NCBI GenBank assembly: GCA_021292165.1
Contig: CM037878.1
Span: 253,446,968 to 253,510,967, forward strand
Direction: 5' to 3'
Length of the DNA stretch: 64,000 bases
From: Shinisaurus crocodilurus
Lineage: Eukaryota > Chordata > Lepidosauria > Squamata > Shinisauridae
A program made the translations under genes and the position numbers. Of this stretch, positions 24,061 to 35,370 are shown one piece after another. Under the pieces are notes generated by a model, which saw only the letters and a program-made list of their open reading frames with translations, did no database searches and was not told the DNA's origin. Each line of letters opens with the position of its first letter. The first letter of the stretch is position 1.

Positions 24061-24316
24061 CATGGAAGGGGTTCCCTATGCAAAATCCTCCTGACTTATC
24101 AAGACCATGTCAAAGCGATTTGCTCGGTGTAGAATGGGCAGAAAACACTGAGGAAACATGAGATTCCACACTCTCACCCTGCAAAGGAGAAAAAACTCAT
24201 CTGAATGTTTAGACAGGATGGCAGATAGCGGCAAACAGGAGAAGGAACAGACACTGGGAAAAGCTGGAATTTTTACCATGGCAACTCTCAGTTCACTCTG
24301 AGGATCAGTTAGATAA

Positions 24317-24450
24317 GCCTCCCCCAACCTGAGGCCCTCCGGATGTGTTGGAGTATGATTTCCATCAGTCCCAGCCAGGATGACCAATGGTTAGGGAATG
24401 ATGGGGGTTGTAGTCCAAAACATCTGAAGGGCACCAAGTTGGGGAAGGCT
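24317..24450. mobile_element. hAT-like palindromic MITE
   Basis: GCCTCCCCCAACCTGAGGCC pairs with GGGCACCAAGTTGGGGAAGGC. The flanks AGTTAGAT and AGTTAAAT look like an aged 8-bp duplication. Confidence 0.7.
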
Positions 24451-24624
24451 GAGTTAAATGATGAAACCAATGCTGATCCTGTTTCTGTCTCACCGGAGAA
24501 GGAGGAAGTGCATTTTAAGTGCACAAGGTTCAACACTGCATTGGAGTTATGTTTTCATGCATTTAATTATTTTAAAACTAAGCTAAAGCTTTGATCATCA
24601 GTTATTATTTATTATATCTCTTAA

Positions 24625-25044
24625 AGCCCCATACAATGTGGCTGCCCGTAACCCCCTGAACCTGGATGATTATGGGCATCCAATCGAGGGTAGGAGGAGC
24701 GCAGCGGATAGGATTCCTGCCATTCTCCCCTCACCCTCAAAAACATCTAGATGGCCGATTTTGGCTGTCTAGATGCTTTATACCTCCTCCTGAGGAGCAG
24801 AGGCTGAGGCACCACCTGGATTCTGCGGAAGCTAGCAGTGCCTTGGTCCTCCCCTCCCTGCCCCCCGGGAATGCCCCACCCATGTCAGAACCAAAGTCGA
24901 TCTTCCAGCTTTGGTTCCCACACCAGCTGCAAGGTGGGGGGGAGGGCACTCAACACTTGGGATTCCCCACTGCGATCGCTGTGGGGGATTCCGACCAATC
25001 CTATGCCCCCCCAGGCAAGGTCAGAAGGCCATAGGATCACACCC
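24625..25044 (+). mobile_element. GC-rich MITE family with GGATTGCACCC end, copy 3
   Basis: It begins near CCCCATACAATGTGGCTG and ends AGGCCATAGGATCACACCC. The shared block TCTAGATGGCCGATTTTGG and the interior GC-rich region match copies 1, 2 and 4. Confidence 0.6.
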
Positions 25045-25059
25045 TTAGCCACTTTATAA

Positions 25060-25590
25060 AATATATTCTCTAATTGACATACAAAACCAAATGTAGAACA
25101 ATAAAAATACAACTAACAATAAACTCCATATCCAACATAAAATAAGAATCAAACAAATCCAATACCAGTAAGAATCAATCACATAAAGGAGCTTGAACCA
25201 GAAACCCAGTCAGTAACCACGAACAACAGAGACCAATAATAAAATGATGTTAACAGGATGTTAATAAGGCCTGGGAGAATAATGACTTAGCTTGGCACTG
25301 AAAATACATCAAAGGGGCACCAGGCAAGCTTCTCTCAGTAGAGCATTCCACAAATGGGAGGCCGCCATTCCAAAGGCCCTCTCCAGACTTCAGACTGAGG
25401 GACCAATTGGAGAAGAGTCTTGGCTGATGAGCTTATGGCTGGATAGGTACATATGGGAAGTGGTGTTCCTTTAGATACTGAATTCTCAAGTCTTCTATGG
25501 CTTTATAGATCAAAACCAGCACTTTGGATTGGGCCTAGAAACTAATTGGGAGCCAGTTTCAGTGAGAAACAGCCAACCATAATAAAGCCA
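25060..25590 (-). mobile_element. L2-like C-terminus and 3' UTR
   Basis: The minus strand carries 'LVLIYKAIEDL' and 'PYVPIQP' (consensus YKAL, PYVPSR), then 'LWNALLREA', the WN-LP motif, and a 3' UTR running to about 25060. Positions 25261-25493 are duplicated in inverted orientation, 98.7% identical, at 26171-26403 inside a hAT. Confidence 0.65.
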
Positions 25591-26090
25591 GGTGCTTTAA
25601 TTTTATACTTCAGTTATTGGCAGGAGGCCTCAAGTTTCGAATGATTATTTCCTTACTTTTTCCCTGGTTCCAAATTTGTGTGGTTCATTTTATATTTCAG
25701 GACCACTATATGGCACTGTATGTTCATTTATCTGTGTGCTTTGTATGTCTTTTTTTTATTTTTATTTTTATTTTTTTATTTTTGCTTTTCAATGTCAGGG
25801 ACCTTCACAACTGGACTGCTTAAATGTTCCATCACACCAGTTTGGTAATAGGCTGGCTGGTTGGGTTGTAAATGCTTTAAATGAAGGTATGACTGAACCT
25901 TTAATTGTTGTTAGCTATGAGATCCAAATGTCCCTGGTTTGAACTCTCCTATCAGACAAAAAAAGAGCTCCCCAGGTTGTAAGACACGAACAACGTAATA
26001 TGTTACCTGAGGAGACATACCTGAAAGATGACATAGACAGGCAACTAAATTTACCAAAGTTTGGACACCCTAGCTTATAAAGCCCTAGGT

Positions 26091-27236
26091 CAGTGATGGC
26101 GAACCTTTTGGAGCCCGAGTGCCCAAACTGCAACACAAAACCAACTTATTTATTTCAACTTATTTATTTCAGACTTGAGAATTCAGTATCTAAAGGAACA
26201 CCACTTCCCATATGTACCTATCCAGCCATAAGCTCATCAGCCAAGACTCTTCTCCAATTGGTCCCTCAGTCTGAAGTCTGGAGAGGGCCTTTGAAATGGT
26301 GGCCTCCCATTTGTGGAATGCTCTCCTGAGAGAAGCTTGCCTGGTGCCCCTTTGATGTATTTTCAGTGCCAAGCTAAGTCATTATTCTCCCAGGCCTTAT
26401 TAAACCTGAATATCGAGGTTTTAGTTTTAGAAAAACAACTCATACAGTTGTCCAAACTAATTAACATCTTTTGTCTTAAAAGAAAAACACAATAACAGAG
26501 TTTTCAATGATACAAACAGTTTTTTGTTGGAAAAAAAATCAACTCAAAAAATTATTATAGTACTACATTGTACACATAGCCTGAAGGGAATTTATATACA
26601 AACTTTTTAAATAATTCGGCACGTGTATTTTTGGATAAGGGATTCTCAACTTGTAATATGATTATATGTCAGACTGAAATTGTATGGGGCAAGCTTTACC
26701 CCGGGTCCTTTCCCTGCTTTTACAGGTGTCGGATTAGTAAAAGTAAAAGTCAACCTGTACTAGGATGAGCAAGATAAACAAGAAAACTAAACGTGCTTAA
26801 CATATTTTAAACACTTTATCTTGGACTGCAAACACTGTATTAGGTAAAAGTTTGCATTGGGCATACTTTTGCACAATTAATGTGATTTTTGCTATTGCAT
26901 GCATGCTGATAATTTGTCAAACCTTGGCTCCTACTCTGTTAGTTTGAGAGCAACACATGCAGCACTCAGGTCAACTGTTAGGGCTTTACATCCAAGCCAT
27001 GCTCTGTGCATCATTCTTCAAAATCTTTTAAATGTGATAACAATGTAGAAAAGAATTCTGTAACAGGAATTCTAGAATAAAATCATTCTGTTCCACACTG
27101 TGAGGAAGAACAAGATCATTAGTGTTTTGCAGAAGGGGAAAGTCTTTTCGCGATCTGGTGACCAATGGCTCGAGTGCCCACAGAGAGGGCCCTGTGTGCC
27201 AGCTGTGACACCCGTGCCATAGGTTCGCGATCACTG
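26091..27236. mobile_element. hAT element, 1146 bp, with captured L2 piece
   Basis: The ends CAGTGATGGCGAACC and GGTTCGCGATCACTG are inverted, with one mismatch in the visible run. They are flanked by CCCTAGGT on both sides (26083-26090 and 27237-27244). The subterminal GAGCCCGAGTGCCC and GGCTCGAGTGCCC also pair. No transposase frame remains. The segment at 26171-26403 is an inverted copy of the outside L2 at 25261-25493. Removing the element restores the L1 order around it. Confidence 0.9.
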
Positions 27237-28662
27237 CCCTAGGTTCTTCCTAGTCTGGAGGTATGGCTATTATTTTAGCAAAGTACCTGTCACTGTCTAA
27301 ATCAGGCTGCCCTGAGAGATGTGGATGGTGGATATCTTATGCTAAAGGATTTTCTAAACAAAATTTTTGTTACACTTTGGTCTGTATATGCTCCAAAGTC
27401 TGGACAAGAACCTTTCTTTGGTCAACTTTTTAAGGCTATAGGGGATTTTGCTGAGGACCAATTGGCAATTGGTAGGGATTTGAATTCTATTCTAAGTGAA
27501 AAACTTGACAGGATGAGTTCTAAACCATGTAAATCTATCAGTTCAGGCATTGCTCATCAGGAGCTGATTGATCTGCAAACCCAGGACTACTCTTTTCCCC
27601 CTAAGGTTTCCAACTCGTACCCAAGGTTAGACATGTTCTTTACTTCCTGATCCTTAGCCCACAATGGAATGACAACAGACTTTGACCAAATACTTTTGTT
27701 TGATCATGCATGGGTCAAAGGAGTGGCAAATCTAAAAAACAGGACTATAGGAATAGGAGAATGAACCATGTGTCGACCATTACTGTATAATAAGAAAATA
27801 TCCAGACAATTACAGGAAGAGAATGAGCACTATTTTGAAATAAATAACACCACTGACAGACATTTCCTGCCAGACAATGTGGAGTATTGTGAAAGTAGCC
27901 TATAGAACACAATCAGTGCAACTTCCTAAAGTAAGAGATTAAGGAAAAGAGAGTAACAAAATCTTCATGAAGGTTGGACCCCAGACACATATGTAACAAA
28001 TCTAATAGAATTTATAAACAATTAACTGCTCCATGGGGGGGGGGTGCTCTTATTTAGTATTGCCAAAGATGAGTAGGTAAACATTTAATTTATTTGAATC
28101 AAAAATATTATTTAAAAGAACAGAAAGCAGATCCCCTTCTGGCTTGACAACTGAATTCCAAATAAAGCAAATCCAATAAATCCACAATAAATGACAATAA
28201 CTAAGTCTGATTACACTATTCAAGTCTAAAATGGTCTCCTGTGGTCTATTTACTGCAAACAACTAATCTGGGTAAAAAATGACACACACCTAAGCAAATT
28301 AAAGATCTCAAATTTAGAAAAAAAGAACATAGAGATCTCTTAAGCAAAGACATTACATAAAGCCTAATCAAGTAATTTCTAAAAAAACCTATACGTCTTC
28401 TTAGAGGGATGACTTTCTTTGCAGAATTTTATTAAAAGTTTTATTTATTTTTAATTTAAAAATTGCCCTATTTCCTACAATTGTTCAACCAGGTTTTGCA
28501 GTCTGGCAAGATCCCAGACTCCTGGAGACAGGCAACCCCCCCTCCCTCTTTCATTTTAAAATCAGGTAAAGATCCTTTGAAGGACAATATTTCTTCTCAA
28601 CCAGGATATGAAGTTGTTTTCCTCTATCTTGGCTAAGAGACCCAATACATTTATTTCACATA

Positions 28663-29186
28663 CCGTATATACTCGAGTATAAGCCGAGTTTTTCAGCACA
28701 TTTTTTGTGCTGAAAAATGCCCCCCATGGCTTATACTCGAGTCAGTGTCTGGAGCGAGTCTTCAGTAGCTGGCTCACAAATCACCTCCCCCCTCCCTGCT
28801 CACTGAGTCACGAACAGCAAAATCTTTGCTTGAAGTTGAAGCTCGCTTGAGAGATAGCTGCCAGAAACTCAAGCTTTTGTCTCTTAATTGGTGGTACATC
28901 TACATAAAACTTCTTCTTCTAAACTCCAACTGAGGAAACCAAAACCTCTATGCACTTATGCTAATCCTACTAACACCACCAGGATTTGTAATGCTAATTT
29001 AACAGCCTCTGCCTCTCTGGCTACGAGATTGAAGGCTAGCTAGATTGAAATATAGACTTACCGGTACATCCTACATTTTACTGAAGCTGAAGCTCTGTTT
29101 GAGTCAATAAGTTTTCCCAGTTTTTTGTGGTAAAATTAGGTGCCTCGGCTTATATTCGGGTCGGCTTATACTCGAGTATATACGGG
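28663..29186. mobile_element. DNA transposon with perfect 25-bp inverted ends
   Basis: Positions 28663-28687 and 29161-29185 are exact 25-bp complements (start CCGTATATACTCGAG). CATA lies on both sides, so the duplication is probably 4 bp, with one unmatched G at 29186. Just inside, TTTTTCAGCACA and TGTGCTGAAAAA form a small hairpin, and a second GGCTTATACTCGAGT copy follows. No gene inside. It interrupts an L1 between two parts of its RT. Confidence 0.8.
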
Positions 29187-30010
29187 CATATCCAATAAGA
29201 CCAGTCAAGATTCATTCCTACAAATCAGCTGGGAGATAATATGCAAAGGAACCTAAACATCATTCATCACAGCAACAACAACAAATTACAAGCTGCACCG
29301 GTGGCCTTAGATGCTGAAAAGGCCTTTGATTACCTTGAATGGAAACTTTTCGGGAAATTATGAAGTGTGCTTTGGCCCAGCTTTTGAAAGGATAACAGTG
29401 GGCCTTTATGAATATCCACAAGCTGTGACTGGGGTGAATGGTAACATATCCTCTTCTTTTCTTCTGTCAAGAACACTAAGTAGGGATGCCCACCATCTTG
29501 TTTGCTCTTTCAGTAGAGCCCTTTGCTGCAAAACTACACTTTGCACCAAATATTGTTGGCATAGAGCTTGGACAAAGCATCTCATCAATTTATTCTCAGA
29601 TGACATTCTATTCTTTCTCTCTGACCCTAGATCCGATCTTCTGACCTCCTGCATGAATGAGATCTATACAAAAATGTTTCTGGGTTTAAAAATAGTTCTC
29701 ATCAGAAGCTATGGGCATCAACATTCTGTCCAAGGAAACAAAAGCTTTACAGCAATTGTTTCATATTTACTGTTGGCAATTAAACTAACATCAACTAAAA
29801 AGTGGAATTCCTCCTATCCTGCTCAGTTTTTCAATGATTTGGCAAAGTGTGGGATTTTCTCACTCCTGAGATGATTACACACCAAATTAAAGTTAACATA
29901 GACAGAGTTAAATCGGAGACCTTTCTGCTTACCAATGGTCCATTCAATGAGAATATGCCAGAGGTCTGGATAGATCAGTAAGAAATCTCTCCCCAAAATA
30001 AAACCATATA

Positions 30011-31377
30011 CAGTAATACCTTGGATTACGAGCATAATCCGTTCCGGAACCATGCTCGTAATCCAAAATACTCGTACATCAAAGCGAGTTTCCTCATTAG
30101 AAATAATGGGAACTCCGCTGATTCGTTCCACAGCCATTTAATCACTGCTTTGCCGGCTTCCTGGCAGGGAGCCCCATGGAGGGAGCCAGCAAAGCAGTGA
30201 TTAAATGGTTGTGGAACGAATCAGTGGAGTTCCCATTATTTCTAATGGGGAAACTCACTGTGATGTGCCGGCTCCCGGCCGCACCTCGCTCCGCTTTTCC
30301 TTACCTTTGCCAGCGGCTGCTTGCTCTGCTGGCGCCTCGCGCGCTGCCATGCCGGCTCCTGGGCAGGGAAGCGGCACGGCAGCGCGAGGCGCCCGCAGAG
30401 CGAGTGGCTGCGCCGCGTCTCCCTGGCATTTTCCTCCGCTCATTTTCAAATCATTTTCCTCCGCTCCGCCCTACCTTTACCAGCAGCCGCTCGCTCTGCT
30501 GGCGCCTCGCGCTGCCATGCCGCTTCCCTGCCCAGGAGCCGGCATGGCAGTGCGCGAGGTGACCACAGAGCGAGCGGCTGCTCGTAAAGGTAGGGCGGAG
30601 CGGAGCGGAGGAAAATGATTTGAAAAGGAGCGGAGGAAAATGCCAGGGAGATGTGTGGAGCTGCTCCGCCATTCCCTACCTTTGCCAGCGGCGGCGAGCC
30701 GCCCGCACTGCCGGCGCTGCCCCCGTCACATCCGGCCCCGAAAATGACGCGAACCGTCGCGTCACTTCTGGGGCCGGATGTGACACGACAGGACTACCGG
30801 CGGCGCAGCGAGCTGCTGCTGGCAAAGGTAGGGAATGGCAGAGCAGCTCCACGCATCTCTCTGGCAGGGAGACGCGGCGCAGACACTCGCTCTGCGGTCA
30901 CCTCGCGCGCTGCCATGCCGGCTCCCGGGCAGGGAAGCGGCATGACAGCGCGCGAGGGGCCAGCAGAGCGAGCAGCTGCGCCTCACCTCCACACGGCTCC
31001 TGGGAGCCCCGTGGAGGCAAGGCACGGTGTGGCCGCTCGCTCAGCTAGCGGCTCGCGTTGCTGCACAGCCTCCCGGGCAGGGAGGTGGCGCAGCAGTGCG
31101 AGGCACCAGCTGAGCGAGCGGACGCACCTCGCCTCCACGGGGCTCAGCAAAGCAGTGGGAGGCACCGGCCCAGCGAGCGGCCACACCACGCAGGGGCTCC
31201 CTGACAGGGAGCTGGCCGCCGGCGCCTCCACATGCTTTTAGCATAAATTTAGATTTGAAAGCGGCAGCGGCTCGTGTTGCGAGACTTGCTCGTCTTTCCA
31301 ATCTAAATTTATGCTAAAATTTCCTCGTCTTACGAATAGCTCGCAAACCGGGTTACTCGTAATCCGAGGTATTACTG
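30011..31377. mobile_element. Tigger/mariner-like element with GC-rich palindromic interior
   Basis: The ends CAGTAATACCTTGGATTACG and CGTAATCCGAGGTATTACTG are inverted and flanked by TA. Next inside, a hairpin joins 30090-30160 with 30180-30265 (TAATGGGAACTCCGCTGATTC / GAATCAGTGGAGTTCCC). Between 30270 and 31230 it is CpG- and GC-rich, with repeated words such as GCGCGCTGCCATGCCGGCTC in both orientations. Frames up to 196 codons here follow the repeats, have no domain and are rejected as genes. Confidence 0.75.
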
Positions 31378-31571
31378 TAGGTTGAAGCCATATAAGTTCA
31401 GCTCCTGACTTAGCTTTGTAGTTTACTTTCACTATCAAAAGTATACAGCAGTCCATGCCTTATTTATCATTGGCCCATAACTTGCTTTATTTACATGCAC
31501 GACGACATCAGTTTTATTTTGTGCTGTCAATTTTATTTGCTGTTTATTTTATCTATATACTCTTAATTATT

Positions 31572-31999
31572 GGGTGGCACCATCCAATGTGGCTCATAAC
31601 CCTCCAAACTCAGAGGATTACGGACATCTAATCAAGTGCAGGAGGAGCAGAAAGACAAGGATTGCTTCCACACTTCCATGCCCTGCAAAAGATATAGACT
31701 GCCAATTTCGGACGTCTATGTCTTTTGCCCCTGCTTGTGACTGAGGAGGAGGGGCTGAGACCCCACCGGGATACGTTGTATCTTGGCGGAACCTCACACT
31801 TCCCTTCCCCACCCCCGGAACACCCCCCAGCACCTTCTCCAAAGCCGCACTTGTGACTCTGGAATAGCAGCCAGCGCGGAAAGAACCACACCAGCTGTGA
31901 GGGTGGAGGTCCCAGCTGCGACCTCAGAGGGCTTTTCCAAGGTCGGAGCTGGGACTCCAACCTATCCTATGGACATCTAGACACCATAGGATTGCACCC
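31572..31999 (+). mobile_element. GC-rich MITE family with GGATTGCACCC end, copy 4
   Basis: It starts GGGTGGCACCATCCAATGTGG and closes ACACCATAGGATTGCACCC. Shared interior blocks include TTTCGGACGTCTATG and ACCACACCAGCTGTGAGG. Confidence 0.6.
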
Positions 32000-32141
32000 T
32001 CAATTTTGTAATTCTCCACATCTATGCTATGTTTGTTACTTGAAGAAAATATATGAAAAATTGTTTTAAATTCTTTACATATAAAAAGTTTAAAGAATTA
32101 AAAAATGAAATAAATGGATGGCATCACTTGAATGACACAAA

Positions 32142-32320
32142 GAACCATAGCTCAGTGATAGAGCACATGCTTTGCCTGAAAAAGATACCAGCTTCAATAA
32201 TCGGCATTTCAAGTTAAAAGGCTCAATTATATGAAAGATGTCTGCCTGAGAATGGAAAGACTCTGCCAGTCAGATTAGAAAAGTGGCCCAGATGGACAAA
32301 TAGTTTGACTTGGTATAGAT
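32142..32320 (+). mobile_element. tRNA-derived SINE, second family, copy 2
   Basis: AACCATAGCTCAGTGATAGAGC is the A-box head. The B box is degenerate (CAGCTTCAATAATC). The body AGACTCTGCCAGTCAG, GGCCCAGATGGAC and GACTTGGTATAG matches the family seen at 9974-10170. Confidence 0.65.
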
Positions 32321-34439
32321 GCTAATTAGGGGTGGACAAATTTGTCTTAATTTTGGACCATGTCTATTTTGCACATAACCAATAGAAAGTCTGTTCTGCT
32401 CCATTTTCAAGTGCTTTTCCAGGTTTTTTCTTTAAAAAAATCAAAGAATGTGCGTAACTTGGGAAGGAGTTCTGATATAAACAAGGCATGATTCCTTCTG
32501 GAGAAATCATATAAAAGGAAAACACACCAGACAAAGGACAAAGATGGCTGATGGTTGTATAAGTGTAGTAACTCTTGCAATTTGCCAAAGAATAATTATT
32601 CTGCATATTTTATGAAGCATATCAAATCTATCAAAAGTTATCTTTAGAAACCATCATACCAGATTAAAAACAATCCCTAAATCAATCATTATTAATCCTC
32701 TGTGATGAATGATTTGTGAAGGAATTGTTAGAAGCATACATTGTACAAAGACACCCTAAATCATGCTGGTTTTCAATGAAAGGAAGACAGTGATTGGGTT
32801 GAGACAACACAACCACCCACACTCAAGGTTGAGTATGGGATGAGTGTGGATTGTTGTTGAACTGTGGGTTTTTGTGTTGTGTGAACCCAGTCACACTACG
32901 AAACCATGGTTTGTTAACTATGAACAACCCACAAAGAGAACCCATGGTTTGTTGTTAGGTTGTGAAGTGTGGGTTGTTTGTTGTTAACAAACCATGGGAT
33001 CTTCACTAGATCCTCCTGTGCTTAGAGACTGTCTTCAGACTTGCCTTTGTATTTGACCCTGTCTGGCTATCTAGTTCTTTGCTTGGACTCTGCCTGCTCG
33101 GACTTGGACTGCCTTCTGACCTCACCTTGGAACCTAGCCTTCACGAGCAGCTTCCTCCCCTTCCTTAGTCCCACCTAAAACAGGACAGATGAAATATTTC
33201 AGACTTGGATATTCTTTGTCACATTGCATTGTGATAACAGTACAGTGGTCCTTGCATGCCAGCTTACAGTAAACATGAGAAGCCTATGATATACCTAGAG
33301 TATATTTCATTTTATTAAGCCTTGATTCACTGATTAATTGTTGATTAGAAATACTACTGTACTGAATAAATATTTCAAAGCATTCAAGAACACAGTGAAA
33401 CTCAGGCAGATTCCCTATGGCTCATATTTTTAAGAGATTGAATCATTAGATCTCAGTGGAATTAATTTCCCCCATTTCTTCCATTATTTATTAGCCTGAG
33501 GGGGCAAGGTCTCAGGACCCAAAAGTAGCTTCAAGTTTTTCACCATCTGTGCTGAAGTGAAGCCAATGCAAATTCTACCTTCATCTCTGCACTTTTATGC
33601 CTCCTGCAATATTTCATTTCACACTTGTGATCTCCATGCCGTAGAAACAATAAAATATGCACATCTCATCAACTTGGAAGAACCATTTGTGACATGTAAT
33701 GAGAAACTGTTCCTGAAGTAACTCAAGCTATAGGGCCTGAATAAAGGGTCAAGAAAGCTGTAACCGTCTATGGGGTGATGACAACAGTATAGCAGCTCAA
33801 CAACCACACTGCCACATTTTACCAGAGGATATTCATAGCACAATCCTATCTTTGAATTATGCCTGCAAGGGAGATGGGTTTACTCCTAAAACCTGTAGCA
33901 CAAGGTTACGTGAAGAATCAGATATTACTGGCATAATGGTACCATAACGATACACTGGCAGGAATCCACCAGGGCAAAAGATAGCAATGGGCAAAATTGG
34001 GGGAATGGCAGGGAAGGGTAATTCAGAGGTTGGGAATCTCCTGCCCACAGGGCTCTCCGATTATTTTACATAGAGTAAAAATGGAGCACACATAATGCAA
34101 TATGGTACTGTGATTATCGTGTCCTAACAATTATACCCCAATAGTACACTATGCATAGTTTCTAATTGCAGGCGAGATGGAGAAATTGTTGGTGGATAAT
34201 TCGCAGTCGAGCCTCAGGGCTCTAGGAGCTATTTTTTTCCTTAAGCAAAATCTGAAAAACAAGATTTATCCTATGTAATATACATTTTGCATTATCTATT
34301 ATGCATTGTTTCCATAATGCTCCCATAAATTATTTCAATACACTGCAGATCTCTTTTGGGCATTTTTGACCCACTGGGGGCGCAAATTGGAAAAAAAAGT
34401 ATAAATGTTATAGCCCCAAATTCTTACATCAACCTGGTT
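32321..34439. other. mostly unassigned; hairpin MITE at 32900-32998
   Basis: AACCATGGTTTGTTAAC at 32901 pairs with GTTAACAAACCATGG near 32983, giving a 99-bp hairpin. A smaller palindrome (GAGACAACACAA / TTGTGTTGTGTG) lies just upstream. The C/T-rich stretch 33010-33180 could be part of an LTR but was not assigned. Confidence 0.4.
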
Positions 34440-34499
34440 CAAAAGTTGATTGCGTGTGTGTGTGTGTGTTCCTTTAAATGTGTCCTACCACACAATTTC

Positions 34500-34612
34500 C
34501 TCTTTTTATAATTTTCTTTTTGTAATTTTATCCTGGAAGACAAAGACAATCTTACTCGGTCACAAGTGATTGCCTACTACTACTATATAACTACTACCAC
34601 ACAACTGCAGGA
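34500..34612 (+). mobile_element. 3' end of the zinc-finger LINE family
   Basis: TTTATCCTGGAAGACAAAG, AATCTTACTCGGTCAC, AAGTGATTGCC then (TAC)n matches the 3' end of the LINE at 47650-49138 (ATCCCGGAAGACAATC, TTACTCGGTCACGAGTGATC). This copy ends in TAC repeats instead of GAT. Confidence 0.7.
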
Positions 34613-34639
34613 AAATTTGCTGATAACTTTTAACCCAAC

Positions 34640-35370
34640 ATCTTGGGGGCTGGGGGTTATTGCCTACAAAAAATGTACCAATTATATGAGGAAGGGTTAC
34701 ATCTGGGATTTTTTAGCTTAGAAAAAGGGCAAGTAAGGGGAGACATGAGAGAAGTGTACAAAATTATGCATGGTGTGGAGAAAGTGGATAGGGAGACATT
34801 TTTCTCCCTCTCTCATAATACTAGAACTTGGGGTCATCCATGAAGCTGATTGGTGGTGGGAGGTTCAGGATGGATAAAAGGAAGTACTTCTTCACATACT
34901 TGTTCAGTATTTGCCATTTTAAACTGGGTTTTTAAATTTGGTTTAAAACTTTTGTAATGACAATGTATGTTTGTATTTTATTAGTATTATTGTTTTTATG
35001 AATTGTTGTAAACCGCCCAGAGAGCTTTGGCTATGGGGCGGAATAGAAATAATAATTCACATACCGAATAGTTAAAGTATGGAATTCTCTTCCATAAGAT
35101 GTAGTGATAGCCACCAATTTGGACAACTTTAAAAGGGAATTGGACAAATTCAAGGAGGATAAGACTATCAATGGCTACTAATCCTGATGGCTGTATACTA
35201 TCACCAGTATCAGAGGCAGTACGCCTATGTACCCCAGTTGCTGGGAAACATGGTAAAGAGGATGCTGTTGCACTAATGTCCTGCTTGTGGATTTTCCGTG
35301 GGCAGCTGGTTGGCCACTGTGTGAACAGAATGCTGGACTAGATGGACCCTTGGTCTGATTCAGCATGACT
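34640..35370 (+). mobile_element. CR1 C-terminus and 3' UTR
   Basis: 'LGFFSLEKGQVRGDMREVY', 'KIMHGVEKVD' and 'FFSLSHNTRTWGHP' are the conserved CR1 RT C-terminus. After an inserted tail (34900-35055) the 3' UTR continues with TGGAATTCTCTTCCATAAGATG, AGGAGGATAAGACTATCAATGG, CAGCTGGTTGGCCACTG, AGATGGACCCTTGGTCTG. 5'-truncated and dead. Confidence 0.75.
34900..35055 (+). mobile_element. LINE tail inserted in CR1, with target duplication
   Basis: A 156-bp 3' end closing with GTAAACCGCCCAGAGAGC, TTTGGCTATGGGGCGGAATAG and AATAATAA. TTCACATAC occurs directly on both sides (34891-34899 and 35056-35064), a clean 9-bp duplication, so this is a short 5'-truncated retroposition. Related tails lie at 56780-56842 and, reversed, near 61640-61720. 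Confidence 0.8.

Larger units (their letters stand above)
25925..30008 (+). mobile_element. L1 ORF2 remnant in several pieces
   Basis: Segments 25925-26082, 27245-28662 and 29190-30008 join into one L1 ORF2. The endonuclease start has 'GLNSPIRQKK' and 'PEETYLKDDID'. Then come 'LWSVYAPKSGQEPFFGQLF', 'AIGRDLNSILSEKLDRMSS' and 'NSYPRLDMFFTS'. The linker has 'VLQSGKIPDSWRQATPP'. The RT has 'LDAEKAFDYLEWK' and 'FSDDILFFLSDP', where the first residue of the FADD box is changed. It is split by a hAT, a 25-bp-TIR element and a Tigger-like MITE. Many stops; inactive. About 28010-28440 could not be aligned. Confidence 0.8.

Noticed and set aside
25292..25474. Identical 60-residue frames at 25292 and 26190 as a conserved small gene
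   Set aside because: They are antisense readings of the duplicated L2 fragment.
30176..31241. Several 128-196 codon frames in GC-rich DNA
   Set aside because: They lie on both strands of the palindromic Tigger-like element and consist of its repeated Arg/Ala/Ser-rich words.
33010..33180. Possible LTR fragment
   Set aside because: C/T-rich text resembles some retroviral-type LTRs, but no ends, primer site or duplication could be found.
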